A stretch of DNA of 64,000 nucleotides, taken from NCBI GenBank assembly GCA_947095535.1, contig OX352774.1, positions 118,113,996 through 118,177,995 of the forward strand, written 5' to 3'. Both the position numbers and the translations under genes were made by a program. This document shows, one piece after another, positions 1 to 10,113 of this stretch (positions are counted from its first letter, which is position 1; every line of letters begins with the position of its first letter). Source of the stretch: Poecilobothrus nobilitatus. Lineage: Eukaryota > Arthropoda > Insecta > Diptera > Dolichopodidae. The notes under the pieces were generated by a model. The model was not told the DNA's origin, searched no databases, and worked only from the letters and a program-made list of their open reading frames with translations.

Positions 1-206
1 AAACTAGGTGTCTGAAATTTTGTGAAAAGACAACTCGACATTGTCAAACAACTTCTGTTCGGGTAGCTTGCTTATATAGGAACATAATTAAGCTAGGCAT
101 TTGAAATATTGTAAAAGATAATCAAGTTTTATAGAAACAGCATATATTATGTTCATACAGGTATCCCAGAGTTGACACAATCTACTCTATTGCACTCTTC
201 TTCGTC
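1..206 (-). mobile_element. Family B repeat (DINE-1/mini-me-like), 5' part, cut by window edge
   Basis: Read on the minus strand, this matches the first ~205 bp of the fullest B copy (57236-58172). It has the ACGA-GAAGAGTGCA start at about 180-206, the GTGTCAACTC stretch, and the subterminal box at 151-164 (GTTCATACAGGTAT, one mismatch to the other copies). The AACATAATATATGCTG and AAACTTGATTATCTTTTAC segments follow. The element runs off the left edge, so its 3' end and GTCY tract are not visible. It is non-coding. Confidence 0.75.
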
Positions 207-547
207 TTTTTTTTTAAATTGAATAACAAAGTAATCATTTTTGATTATTACAGGCAAATTAGAAAATTTTCAATAAAATTCTTTAATATTGAAAAATCTA
301 AGATAATAATTGAATTAGAAACAAATAATAATTTTAATTTTATTTTAAATTTTCATTATTTTGCTATTAATTTTCAGAAAATTATTATTTGTTTCATGTA
401 AATGAATTTAATCAAAAATATTTTTCATTTCCACTGTATGAATTTGGTTAGCGATTCATATGATCATCATTAGATTTTTGATTAACTAAATTTTGATTTA
501 AAAGTAATTTTTATTAGAATCTGTTACATATTTTATTATTATTTTAG
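207..547. other. AT-rich unassigned stretch
   Basis: Low-complexity A/T sequence. The 60-residue open frame here is rich in Asn, Ile, Phe and Lys, as random AT-rich DNA would give, and has no recognisable domain. Nothing further can be supported. Confidence 0.6.
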
Positions 548-790
548 AACTAGAACTGTAAAAACTGCGTAGATTTACTCCGAGCATGTGCATGTGCATA
601 TTTCTTTGCCGAAGATGAACTAGCAGCAATAAACTCTATACAAACCATTTTTTTAGACGCAGTAAGGCTGACAAAACTACTACAAATGAAGAAATCCACA
701 ATACGTAGTTGCAAGGGGAGTACAATAGATCTACATTAAAAGGTGCGACCTTTTGGTGTGGTGTGTCATTTATACCTCTTAAATAAATCT
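548..790 (+). repeat. Dispersed repeat E, copy 1
   Basis: About 240 bp that aligns by eye with 41878-42130 in the same orientation. Shared blocks in order: AAACTGC-GAG, CCGAGCA, TTTGCCGAAGATGAACTAGCA, CAATAAACTCT-TACA, a T-rich block, GCAGTAAGGCTGAC, then GTACAATA-ATCTACAT and a final ATACCTCTTAAAT-like block. It is non-coding with no terminal repeats recognised. It could be a fragment of a larger element (LTR or LINE untranslated region); the class is unknown. Confidence 0.55.
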
Positions 791-2539
791 AATCTATTTT
801 AATCTAGAACTAGATGCACAATGCACAATCAAATTGTTGAAACTGAAATATTTATAAAAATTTTATGTACTTTAAAATGATTAAATTTCGGAAACTTTTA
901 AAAAAAAGCATCTCAAAATCTCATTTTCTAAAGTTTCAAACTCCGAAAAATTTCGAAACTTTAAAATTATAATCCCAACTCATATAATCCCTAATTTAAA
1001 AATCACCAAATTGCAAAATTACAGAAACACAAACCCAAAATTGGAATCTTTCAATATAAATTTAAGTAAACAAAATAATAAATGAGAAAATTTTCATTCC
1101 TAGAAACTGTAAATGCTTTATTGTTGTAATATAACTGGCAGAAAATAATAAGAAGGAGTTGGTGACAAAATCATAGGGTTTCAATAATTTGTTTAGTGAG
1201 GACTTGGAGACTACTAGCTACTGTGTTCTACTTTGTTAGAAAATTATCACGAAGGATTTTAGAGTTGATTATAAAATCAGAGTTATATACTTTTTTCTGA
1301 ACATTTTTTAAAGTATTTAAATGGTACGAGCCATGCGATATTATTGAACAAAAGTTTGATTAAAGATTTCGCTACATATTTGGGAAAGCAAAACGCTACA
1401 TATTTGGGATTGTGAGAAATGGGATTTCATACCCAATCTTTTTTATTAACTTTCTCAAACTGAGAACTTCCAAAACCTAATTTTCTTGATATACTTGGAA
1501 CTTTTCTAATTTTTAATTAATATCAAACATGTATACTTGTATATGGAATTCTTATTAAAGTATTATACATCAGACCTGTATAAAAATCTGGGTTTTACAG
1601 AATACATATTGGATAATAGAAATAATGAAAACTTTATATAAAAGAAAAATATTAAAATTTAAGTTAGAAAACCATACAAGTACCTATTGTAAAAAAAATA
1701 AAATAAAATGAAAACAAATTTATCCAAAAATTAATTAATTACAATCAGTTTGAGTTTTTATCTTATGTTTCTTTATACGTAACTTTTATTGAATATTGAA
1801 CTTTAATAACAATTTCAAATTGTTCAATTTTAACCTCAATATTCTTTTATAACAGCTTTTCATTTATAGTAAAGTTTAAAAAAAAAAAAAAATAAACAAA
1901 TATTTTTTTTTCATCTACGAAAGACTCCTTTTTTATTTTAAATGTATCCAAAAAAGTTTTTACAAAAAGTTTTCCAATTCCTCGTAAAAGAAAATTTCGC
2001 TTCAATGTCAGTTTTTATAAAACAAAAATACAAATTTAAATAGAGCCAAAATAAGATCCGAAAACTTTCAAACAATTTTTTGAATAAGATAAAAATAAAA
2101 CAATTTTACTAGTGGACGATGCCAAAGGAGTGGTATTAAAATGGTTCCAAACAACCACTTCGTTTTGCTGCCAGTCATAATGAATAAAGGTCAGTAATGT
2201 GCATTGAAATTCCAAACTCAAAAAAAAAAAAATAAATAAAAGAATAAAACGCATAACTTTTTAAAATATTTTGTGCGAAAAAAAAAACAAATACAAAAAT
2301 TATCCATGTTATCCTTTTGATATCCTTTCAAAGTATATAAAAAGTTTTGTAATGAAATTTTTTGAATACAAAGAGAACGATATTTTTTTTGTTTATTTTT
2401 TTTTTTTTTTGTATAAAATTTAATTTCTTGATGTTTTGACGATAACGACATCTCTTGATAGTTAAAAGATATTTTTTGAAAATTATCTAATAAATGAGGA
2501 AGAAATTCTATTTGTTTGTTGGTTTGTGCCCTTTTCACA
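791..2539. other. AT-rich unassigned stretch with a short recurrent motif
   Basis: Mostly low-complexity sequence. Two local items: a cassette of words resembling TTTCAAA and ATCTCA at about 900-1030, and a GGATTTTAGAGTTG motif at about 1255 that recurs near 37800 and inside the foldback element at 43443-44841. Frames at 2036-2254 and 2218-2538 (minus) are Phe/Lys-rich translations of homopolymer runs and are not considered genes. Confidence 0.55.
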
Positions 2540-3260
2540 TAAAAACTACAATTCCGATTGCAACCAAATTTTGCAGGAACATTTCTACCGGAAGTAGTTA
2601 TAGGCTATATCGCGTTTCGGTTCATTAACTCATTGCGGCCCGAGAGCCATTTAAAGCTATTCCCTTTTTCCGTTGTACTGCCTAAACGATTTGATCGAAT
2701 GAGTTGAAAATTTGCACAAATATTCTTCTTAGCTTTGGGCGTGTACCGAAAAAATTTGAATGCAATATGTTACCCGAATTCGGTCCGGCGGGCTTCCAAA
2801 AAATTTTTTGTTTCCGATTTATGTCCAATTTTGTATGGTGGTTTTATGGTCTGAACCAAAGCCTGTGACAAATTTTTATGAAGTTTCGCTAATTGGGCTC
2901 GAGAGCCGAACGAAGTTCATTAAATTTTTTTGTTGTCTTGCCGTTTAACTCAATCAATTAATTTGAAAATTTGCGCGATTGTTGCTCTTTAGCAGAAAAG
3001 CTCACTTAGTTAATTTGGTTACGATCCATTAACCTGTTTCAGCACCAGGGGTCAGTGAAGTTTTGTAATTTACTTTGTTGTTGCGCTTAAACGGTTTTAC
3101 CAATTGAGTTGCAAATTTACAAAAGTGTAGCTCTTCACCCCAGAACACCACTCAGTTGATTTGGTTACGATCCGTTAATCCGTTTCTCCACCAGGGCTCA
3201 ATAAATTTTTTTAATTTTTTTGTTATCGCGCTTAAACGGTTTGACCTTTATTATTAAAAT
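2540..3260 (+). repeat. Degenerate ~145 bp tandem array (about 4-5 units)
   Basis: Unit boundaries can be followed with the word TTAAACGGTTT, near 2944 (as GTTTAAC), 3087 and 3232, giving spacings of about 143-145 bp. Each unit then carries AATTGAGTTG-AAATTTGC, a TAGCTCTT block, AGTT-ATTTGGTTACGATCC-TTAA, CACCAGGG-TCA and a T-rich end with TTGTTGTTGCGC. Units before about 2940 are more diverged but keep GAGTTGAAAATTTGCAC and CGAGAGCC. The array is GC-richer than its surroundings and non-coding. It ends directly before the hammerhead-like motif at 3268, so both probably belong to one decayed retroelement or satellite-like unit. Confidence 0.7.
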
Positions 3261-3267
3261 TGTATTC

Positions 3268-3305
3268 GCCCTGATGATGGCAGTGATGCCGAAATATATA
3301 TAGGC
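3268..3305 (+). ncRNA. Hammerhead-ribozyme-like motif (Penelope-type), possibly inactive
   Basis: Core CTGATGA (3271-3277) is followed by a small stem-loop GGC-AGTGAT-GCC (3279-3290), then GAAA (3291-3294). An AT-only segment TATATAT (3295-3301) can form a two-pair stem III with the last A of GAAA. An A at the expected cleavage position (3302) is followed by GGC (3303-3305), which pairs with GCC at 3268-3270 as stem I. Hammerhead motifs of this minimal kind are known in Penelope-like elements. Against activity: there is an unpaired T at 3278 where a conserved G-C pair normally opens stem II, and stems I and III are very short. Best read as a relic. Confidence 0.4.
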
Positions 3306-3518
3306 TTTATAATAAATAAATATAATATTTTAAGAATTATAAAAATAAAATATTAAAAAAACTATTTTGTGGACAAAAAGTATTAATAAAAAACAATTTT
3401 TTACTCAATAAATCTAATAACATAATAAGCTTTGTCAATGCTAATAAGGAGTGGCTTTATAGGATCGAAATGTGTGACAGGAATTCTGCAACAAGGAAGA
3501 TTTATTAAAAAGAAGTTG

Positions 3519-4290
3519 AAACGAGTAGATTTAGTAAAGTAAATCTGTGTCAACTTTGAGATACCCGTATGAACATAATATATGCTGTTTCCATTCCTTG
3601 ATTATCTTTTACAAAATTTTACAGATGTTTTAGTTAATTAAGTACCGAGATATATTTACCTGAATATATATTTAGCTTAATTATTACCTGAATCTACAGC
3701 TCTGGTACAACCAAATTTAATAGTAGTTTTTAGCGTGCAACTCGGCATCTTTTTACAAACTTTTAAATACCTAGCTTCAATAGAGATTGAGTTATTTTCA
3801 TCTAAAAAGAGAAGTTGTATGGAAACTATCTGAACCTGTATGGAACTATCCGAAACTATCCGAAACGAATAAATTTTAAATAAGTTATTGCCATAAAACT
3901 TAACCATCTTTTGCAAGATTTCAGATGACTAGCTTTCAAGATGTGCAAGAATCCTGAACCTGTTGGGCTAGAGCAAGCAAACGTCATAGAAGTTATTGCC
4001 ATTAAATTTGAGCAGTTTTTAGAAAATTATCAGTTTTAATAGTTTTACGTAGCTCTATAGCTTTAGATGTTTAGCTTTATTAAGTACCAAGTTATGGGGA
4101 TATTAATTATGCTTATATGAAAAAGTAAGTTGTATGGCAGCTCCTTGAGCATATAAAAAAAGAAGTTGTATGGCTTTGCCGATTTTGCTGGATTTAACTA
4201 GTGCAACTAGCAATTTTACAAAAGTGATGAAAAAAATCCTAGCTTCTTCATTTTTTGAGTTATCGTGCGGATGGATTAATCGACACTGCC
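3519..4290 (+). mobile_element. Family B repeat, 3'-truncated copy
   Basis: Starts AACGAGTAGA-TTAG, followed by TGTGTCAACTTTGAG and an exact ATACCCGTATGAAC box near 3563-3576. It then follows the B body: ATCTTTTAC, AGATGTTTTAG, CCGAGATATATTTAC, AAGTTGTATGG-AACTA and the CTAGCTTCAATAGA-ATTGAGTTATTTTCATCT segment. It ends after GAGTTATCGTGCGGATGG-TTAATCGAC. The GTCY tract has decayed to a single unit, and the 3' inverted box and hairpin are missing. The minus-strand frame at 3677-3916 is a translation of this repeat and not a gene. Confidence 0.75.
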
Positions 4291-5318
4291 ATTTACGTCC
4301 GGCTTAAGCGACACAAAATTGAACATATGTAAACTTTTTCCTTTAAATTTTTAATAGTTTCAAGTCTAATACACTGCCATCCATTAATTTTTATGAGTTC
4401 TATGATTTAATTGAAGAAGACTAAAAGATACCGGAGAAAATGCGCTTCCGGTATATATATAAGAGTTTTCATCAGACTAAAGATAACTTGGGAACTTAGA
4501 CTAATTTTATCGTATTTAATTTACATTTTTTAATTGTATTTTGTTCACTAACAGAATTCAAGACTTTGAAAATAAAATAAATTCCCATTCATCGGATTTG
4601 AATATTTAAAGTTGTTACTGTTATTTTCTGTTAAATGTTAAAGACGACTTTATATATATTTTTATTAAATTTAATTAAATTGTATTTAAACAAAAAATAA
4701 AAAAATTAAATGAAAAATAAGAAAATTTTATTTTTATCTTTATTGTGCAGAAATTTTTTTATTTTTGTTTTTTATTCAAAACGAAGAGCAACAGAAATTG
4801 AAACGAAACATGAAATTTAATAAAAAATAAATGAAATGACCCTGACCGCATTTATTTTAAAAATTGGTTTGGTGCTTGGTTTTAATATTCCTCCCTATTT
4901 TAGGATTGTACTAAAAAAAATTATTTTAGGGCAACAATTACACCTAACATCAATTTACTCACAAAAGTTTTTAAAAGTTGCTCATTATTATTCATCATAA
5001 GTATAGTATAGTTAGTAAATAATTCGTATAGCGTAGGTGCGTCTTTAAATAAGAAACTTAACAGCTACAGCTTCACGATCAACTTGAAAATATTAATTTA
5101 AAGTTGGACAAAAAGTTGTATGGAATTCAAAATCCTTATTATGAATTTTTATACATTTTGATTTTTCAAATAATTTCAGTTCGTGTTAATCTGCTGTGTT
5201 GTCTTGAAAATTGGGAATATTGCGACAATAATGCGATTTTCTGTCCTCATGTCTTTCAAAACGATATAAGTTAAATATAATTTAAATGAAGTAAAGGCGA
5301 ATCAGGAACCGTCCAGTT
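4291..5318. other. AT-rich unassigned stretch with one strong hairpin
   Basis: Contains a perfect 8 bp inverted repeat, ATACCGGA (4428-4435) and TCCGGTAT (4447-4454), around an 11 nt loop. It resembles the 3'-terminal hairpins of families B and D in form but has a different sequence. The rest is A/T-rich with no recognised element. An AAAAGTTGTATGGAATT piece near 5110 recalls family B but is too short to assign. Confidence 0.5.
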
Positions 5319-5848
5319 TTTATACCCTACACCTAAAGTATATTATAAAAGTAGCTATATTAACTAAAGTAGGTATATTAACTTTGGCATGGTATTTGTA
5401 ACCGCCAAAAAGAAACAAGTTAGATAAGGACATGTATATATAGGCATTCTTAATCAGTGTCACCTCCTAAGTCGATTTAACTGTGACCGTCTGTCCGTCT
5501 GTCTGTCCGTTGGCACGATAACTCAAAAACTAATAAAGCTATCTTGATGAAATTTATGTAAAAGGTTACTAGTTACGAAAGAACGACGTGGATTGCGAAC
5601 TGGGAAACTGAGGAAAGCGGTCCATGGCTTCGGATTTTGGAAGCTTCCGAACGAGTTCATTAGCAAATAGCATATCTACACAATTAAAATTCTGAAATCC
5701 GAGTTGAATAAGGAAGGAAAAGGAAGCGGTTAAAGCATTCTCCAAGATTTAAGTAAAAGCGTTTATGTTTTTAGTTTATATTAAATACCTATCTAAAATA
5801 GTTCAGGGATTTTTAATTTAATTTCAATTTTTCAGGTGTAGGGTATTA
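5319..5848 (+). mobile_element. Family C repeat (mini-me/DINE-1-like), complete
   Basis: Bounded by a perfect 13 bp inverted box, ATACCCTACACCT (5322-5334) and AGGTGTAGGGTAT (5834-5846). Inside are GGCATGGTATTTGTAACCGCC, a run resembling CTAAGTCGATTTAACTGTGACC, and the micro-array GTCTGTCCGTCTGTCTGTCCG followed by GCACGATAACTCAAAAACTAA. The order (box, CGCC-rich block, GTCY array, box) is that of known dipteran (GTCY)n mobile elements. It is about 530 bp and non-coding. No target-site duplication was evident. It is the only copy of this family seen in the window. Confidence 0.75.
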
Positions 5849-7546
5849 ATAAGTCGGTTGCATAAACTTACTGTTACATTTACTTGTTTTTATCTCTTTT
5901 GCCATCCAATATCTTATAAAATGGAAAAGTGAAACGCATATGTATATGGCAACTCCACCATTCTACTCTAATTAACCACACTTTCATAATATCATATATA
6001 TTTTTATTGTTCACTGTTGACTTCACAGTTGAATATTATTCACGATAATTTTTTTTGTTTTATTTTTTAATTCACAATTTGTTTTTACATTGTCTAGATC
6101 CTTTATCTGAAGAATTATTAAAACAACTAATGAATAAAAATTTTCCATTTGAATAAAATTAAATTTAATTGTAAACGATTAAAATGATTTTCTAAACCAA
6201 AAAAAAAGAAAGTTAAAATGTGTCTCGGTTTGTTACAAAATGTCTTGTTGTTTTTGTAACATTTGAATTTTAAACTAAAAAAAACTTTTCTATGTATAAT
6301 TGAGAATAAAATGAAAAACAAAATTATAAAATTTTGGGTGGTGCATGTTAATTGAAAGCAAACCATTAAGTAACTCTTTAATATACTGATTACTTTTTTA
6401 CAGTGTTGTAGTAATGGAAATTGGGGGGAATGTTTTTTATAAAATATGAAGCTATTTATTAAATTAATTTTTTTTTTTTTTTGAAATTTTTGTAAATTTT
6501 TATAGAATAGAAATAGAATAAAAATTGGCTTCATGACTTTAATAAACATAATATTTGTAGAAACTTTCGAAACTTTTAAATGCAACTAATTGATAGAAAA
6601 TCATCATTAAATTTTTCAAATTTTCTACTTTAAGAAATTTTATATACTGACAGTATAATTGTATGATTCGACATGGGGAAAATATAAAAGAAAATGTATT
6701 TGAGGAAAATTGGAGACAACAAACTATAAAATGTACTGAAAAGTTTGTTATTATTTTGTTTTGTTAAAAAGTTAATGAAGACTTAAAGTTTATTGAATGT
6801 AATAAAATTCAATTATGTTAAAAAGTTTTGTTTTTTTTTTTTGTTAAAGTTTTGTTCTGAAGATATAAATAAAATTTTGCTAAATTGTCTTTAGAACTAT
6901 TTTTAGAATTAAAAAAATAGAAAATTCTATTCTTTTTTCTTTTTTTTTCGGAAAATAAATTGTGCACAAAATAACTTGAATTGAAAACTATTAACTTGAA
7001 TTTGTTTGTTTTTATTTTGGAAAATAATTTCGCATTTAAGACAAATAAAGATGCCATCATTTTAATTTTATAGAATAATGTAATCAAATTATATATGTTT
7101 TAAGAATTTATATTATATTTAAACGATAAACTTATTTTTTGAATGACTCAGAAGTAACAGTTAAGTATTCTACAAGTTTTTGGCTACGCGTAGGTTACCG
7201 CCTTTTTCTAATTACAATTGAAACACATGTTTAAAAACAACCATTATTTGTTACTCATTAAATTAATAATAGAGATTTAATACAAGATACTATTTTCTTT
7301 AAAAAAAAGGCCTCCATGGAGGGGAACTTATTGATATATTAACTTGATTTAGGAATGTATCTCCTCATCTATCTTACGGAGTGAAGAGTGAAACTGGTCC
7401 TATTTTTAAAAGGTTTTAACATCCTCTACCTAATTTTCAAGTTTAAAGAGTGTACTTTAAAATCTCTTGATTTTACCAGAATTTTAATTCAGACTCCTAA
7501 TAGTAGGGCCCCAGTACGACCCACTTACGTTTCAAGCATCAATTTA
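5849..7546. other. AT-rich unassigned stretch
   Basis: Long homopolymer and A/T runs. Minus-strand frames at 6127-6585 (152 residues) and 6818-7087 consist mainly of Phe, Lys, Ile and Asn with runs of Lys and Phe, have no domain, and are regarded as chance open frames. No element ends recognised. Confidence 0.55.
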
Positions 7547-8238
7547 TTTTAGCATCAACTATATGGCAAGAATAATAATTTATGCCAAATGCCATTCAAA
7601 TCGTATTACAATTAATATGTGCTCTAGATTCTAGAACATATCAAATAAAATATTCACATTCACAGATATTTTAAGTCGGACCCACTGAAGCTAAGAACAT
7701 TTTTATGATACATCGACATCATGTGGCAACTTTTTTATGTTGCATTATAGTTCAGCAATATTTTCATGATCCATCATTTTGTTACAGCAACATTTAATGA
7801 TACATCGACAACATTTGGCAACTATTTTATGCTGCATCAAAATTCAGCAACATTTTCATCATGCATGAGCATCATTTGGCAAATTTTTTATGTTGCATCA
7901 AAGTTCAGCGGCATTTTTATGTTGCAGCAACATTTTTCAGCAATATTTTCATGATGCAACACTTTGTTCCAGCAACATTACCATGATACATCGACATCAT
8001 TTGGCAACTTTATTATGTTGCATCAAAGTTTAGCAGCATTTTCCAGATGCAACAAAATTTCATGATGCAACATTTTAGCATCAACTATATCGTAAGAGTA
8101 ACGTTTATACCAAAATTCATTCAAAACGTATAAGAATAATTACTATATACTCTAATAATTATGATAATTATTTTATACGAACATATCAAATAATATTCGT
8201 ATTCGGATATTTTAAGAAGGACCCACTGAAGATAGTTA
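7547..8238 (+). repeat. Minisatellite flanked by ~155 bp direct repeats
   Basis: Two related flanks run in the same orientation: 7547-7698 and 8073-8238. Both contain TTTAGCATCAACTATAT, then CATTCAAA-CGTAT, GAACATATCAAATAA-ATATTC and GATATTTTAAG-CGGACCCACTGAAG. Between them are irregular units built on GATACATCGACATCATTTGG, CAACTTTTTTATGTTGCATC, AAAGTTCAGCAGCATTTTC and TTTCATGATGCAAC. GTTGCATCATGAAA words occur on both strands, so the DNA can fold. The open frame at 7766-7954 is a translation of these units. It may be a decayed element with terminal direct repeats or simply a compound tandem array. Confidence 0.65.
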
Positions 8239-9087
8239 CAAGCTTAAAATTTCGTGTTCTGTTGCAGGAGCGTAAGATCCACCCGGATACCAAATTTGAT
8301 TGAAATCCGAGACTTTTTTGTATTTTTGTCTGACCACATGGGTTTTTAGAACAAATCATATTTATTCGAACATTATGAGGGGGTTCCACTACAGTTTCTG
8401 GCCTCAACGTTTTTTGCTGAGGTTTTAATCACAACACTAACCTCTATACGAAATTTTATTCTAATAGGATAAGAATTACATGAGTTATGCTGATAATAAG
8501 TTTTTGGGGACGCGGACGCGGAATTTTCAAACAAAAAAAATTTTTTTTGTTCTTTTGGAAAAACGTCCAGAAAATGAATTTCAGCGAAATCATTTTTTTT
8601 CGAAATCTCATCACAACACTCATACTATTTATACTACGAGTAATATTATAGTAATTATAAAAATTAACACAATTAAATATTCGTACCATAAATTGTAAAC
8701 AAATCATAAAATGTTAATGTTAATTTGAATTAGTTTCCATTACATATGTTCGGCAAAACTAGTAACTCATACAATGTAAAGAGAAGTTTAAAAAAACATT
8801 AACATTTTTCTTCAAAATTTCTCACCCATCCTACATAACCTTAAATTTTCCTAAATCGCTTTTCGCAAAAATCCTTCCAACATCTTTATCCCATAAAAAT
8901 GTACATTTGTATTATACATCCCAATTTAAAATTTTGTGTAATATGACGTTGGTTGGTTAAAGATCTCGTGCAATTTTTTTTCGTGATTTTTGAAGTTTTC
9001 CACCGACCTTGTAAAGAATAACAAAAAAGAAAGTTGGAAAAATTAAAAAAAAAACCAAAATATCACACTAATTAAAATTATTAATAT
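8239..9087. other. Unassigned, with a possible repeat remnant
   Basis: A moderately complex segment at about 8250-8520 (GTTGCAGGAGCGTAAGATCC-ACCCGG, ACCAAATTTGATTGAAATCC, ending in the short tandem GGGGACGCGGACGCGGAATT) looks like a diverged repeat but has no second copy here. After 8520 the sequence is AT-rich without features. Confidence 0.45.
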
Positions 9088-10023
9088 TACTGGGCCAACT
9101 TGGACTGTCTGCTTTGAAATATTTATGAGTTTTAAGTTTTTAGTATTTTTAAAAACTTTCTATTTGTTTATTTGATTATTTAAAATTTTAAGAAATTCTA
9201 TAATAGCAACAGTTTATATGCTCTGTGCGAAAGTGGGTGAAAATTATAGAATTTTATTATATTTCCCCTCGATATATTGATACAATTAATACAATGTTAA
9301 AATATTTTCATGGATGGAAATCCATTAAATATGGATATATAAATAAGCGGAACTGTTGAATTTGGAGTACTGAGATTTCGAAAGCGTTGCATCAGCGTCA
9401 ATTACACCCTATTAAACTTACTATTTGCTGTGGAATTATGACCAATAGTGTCATTGATGGACAATACTTTTTTGAAGATGGACATTTACTAAGCGTTTCA
9501 GATGCGGTATACCGAATCATGATAAAAAATATTTTACGTCCAGTAAATATCCCTGACATATGGTTCAAACTGGAACCATAGCGCTCATCACGAGAGCGAC
9601 AATCTTCAAGAATTTTGCGGTAACCGAATTATCTCGAAAAATTCAGATTACGCTTGACTTCTCCTCCTTGCAAAGATTTAACAACACGTGATTTCTTCCC
9701 GTGGGACTACTCCTTAAAGGGAAAGATTTTCCTGAATAAATCATAAACAATAAACCAGAAAATATGCAAAATAAGTAAAATATTCGTAAAGAAATACCAA
9801 ATTTGGAACCAGATATATAGCGTACCGTAAGGCAAAATGCATTAGTAAAAGATTTTTCGTGTCAACAAAGAAATAGAGGTCATTTAAATGATATTATTTC
9901 TACACTTAGATCAGCAAACATTTTTTAAATTATACTGTCATATCAAAATAGCCAAACAAAATATTAAAATTATAAATGTTATATATATTTAACATTAGTT
10001 AGTCCAAGTTGACTCACCCTGTA
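9088..10023 (+). mobile_element. Degenerate mariner-type (IS630/Tc1/mariner) DNA transposon
   Basis: About 935 bp with imperfect terminal inverted repeats that share CAACTTGGACT (9096-9106) and AGTCCAAGTTG (10001-10011). The right end, read inward, is TACAGGGTGAGTCAACTTGG, and the left end is TACTGGGCCAACTTGG. TA follows the right terminus (10022-10023), as expected for this superfamily. The interior carries a decayed transposase on the plus strand (separate entry). The short total length suggests loss of the N-terminal half of the coding region, including the DNA-binding domain. Immobile unless mobilised in trans. Confidence 0.7.
9345..9906 (+). pseudogene. Broken mariner-type DDE transposase, C-terminal part
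   Basis: The open section 9387-9581 reads KLTICCGI, then VIDGQYFFEDGH, then SDAVYRIMI and DIWFKLEP. It matches the family pattern of a VTVWCG-type strand, an IGPYFFE block, a YR-MI block and a DMWFQQDGA-type block. At the last block the catalytic Asp has become Glu in FKLEP. Downstream, with several stops and at least one frame change, the pattern LTTRDFFPWDY recalls the third catalytic block (PDFFLWGYLK type). Near 9870-9900, EVI*MILFLH recalls the C-terminal GGHLNDIIF-type end. Upstream, NKRNC*IW fits the N-terminal side of the catalytic core. Function is lost; the assignment to the mariner-like group is firm and the subfamily is not determined. Confidence 0.75.
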
Positions 10024-10086
10024 TAAATTTTGGCAAAATGATAGAATCAATATTCATTTACGATTTGTGCAGGATTTAAATAGGAA

Positions 10087-10113
10087 CTCTCTCTCTCTCT
10101 CTCTCTCGCTCTG
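10087..10113 (+). repeat. (CT)n microsatellite
   Basis: About 12 CT dinucleotides interrupted once by CG near the 3' end. It lies just outside the right end of the mariner-type element. Confidence 0.9.

Noticed and set aside
6127..6585. 152-residue open frame on the minus strand
   Set aside because: The longest frame in the window, but dominated by Phe, Lys, Ile, Asn and homopolymer runs, with no domain and no repeat or homology support; it is what AT-rich DNA gives by chance.
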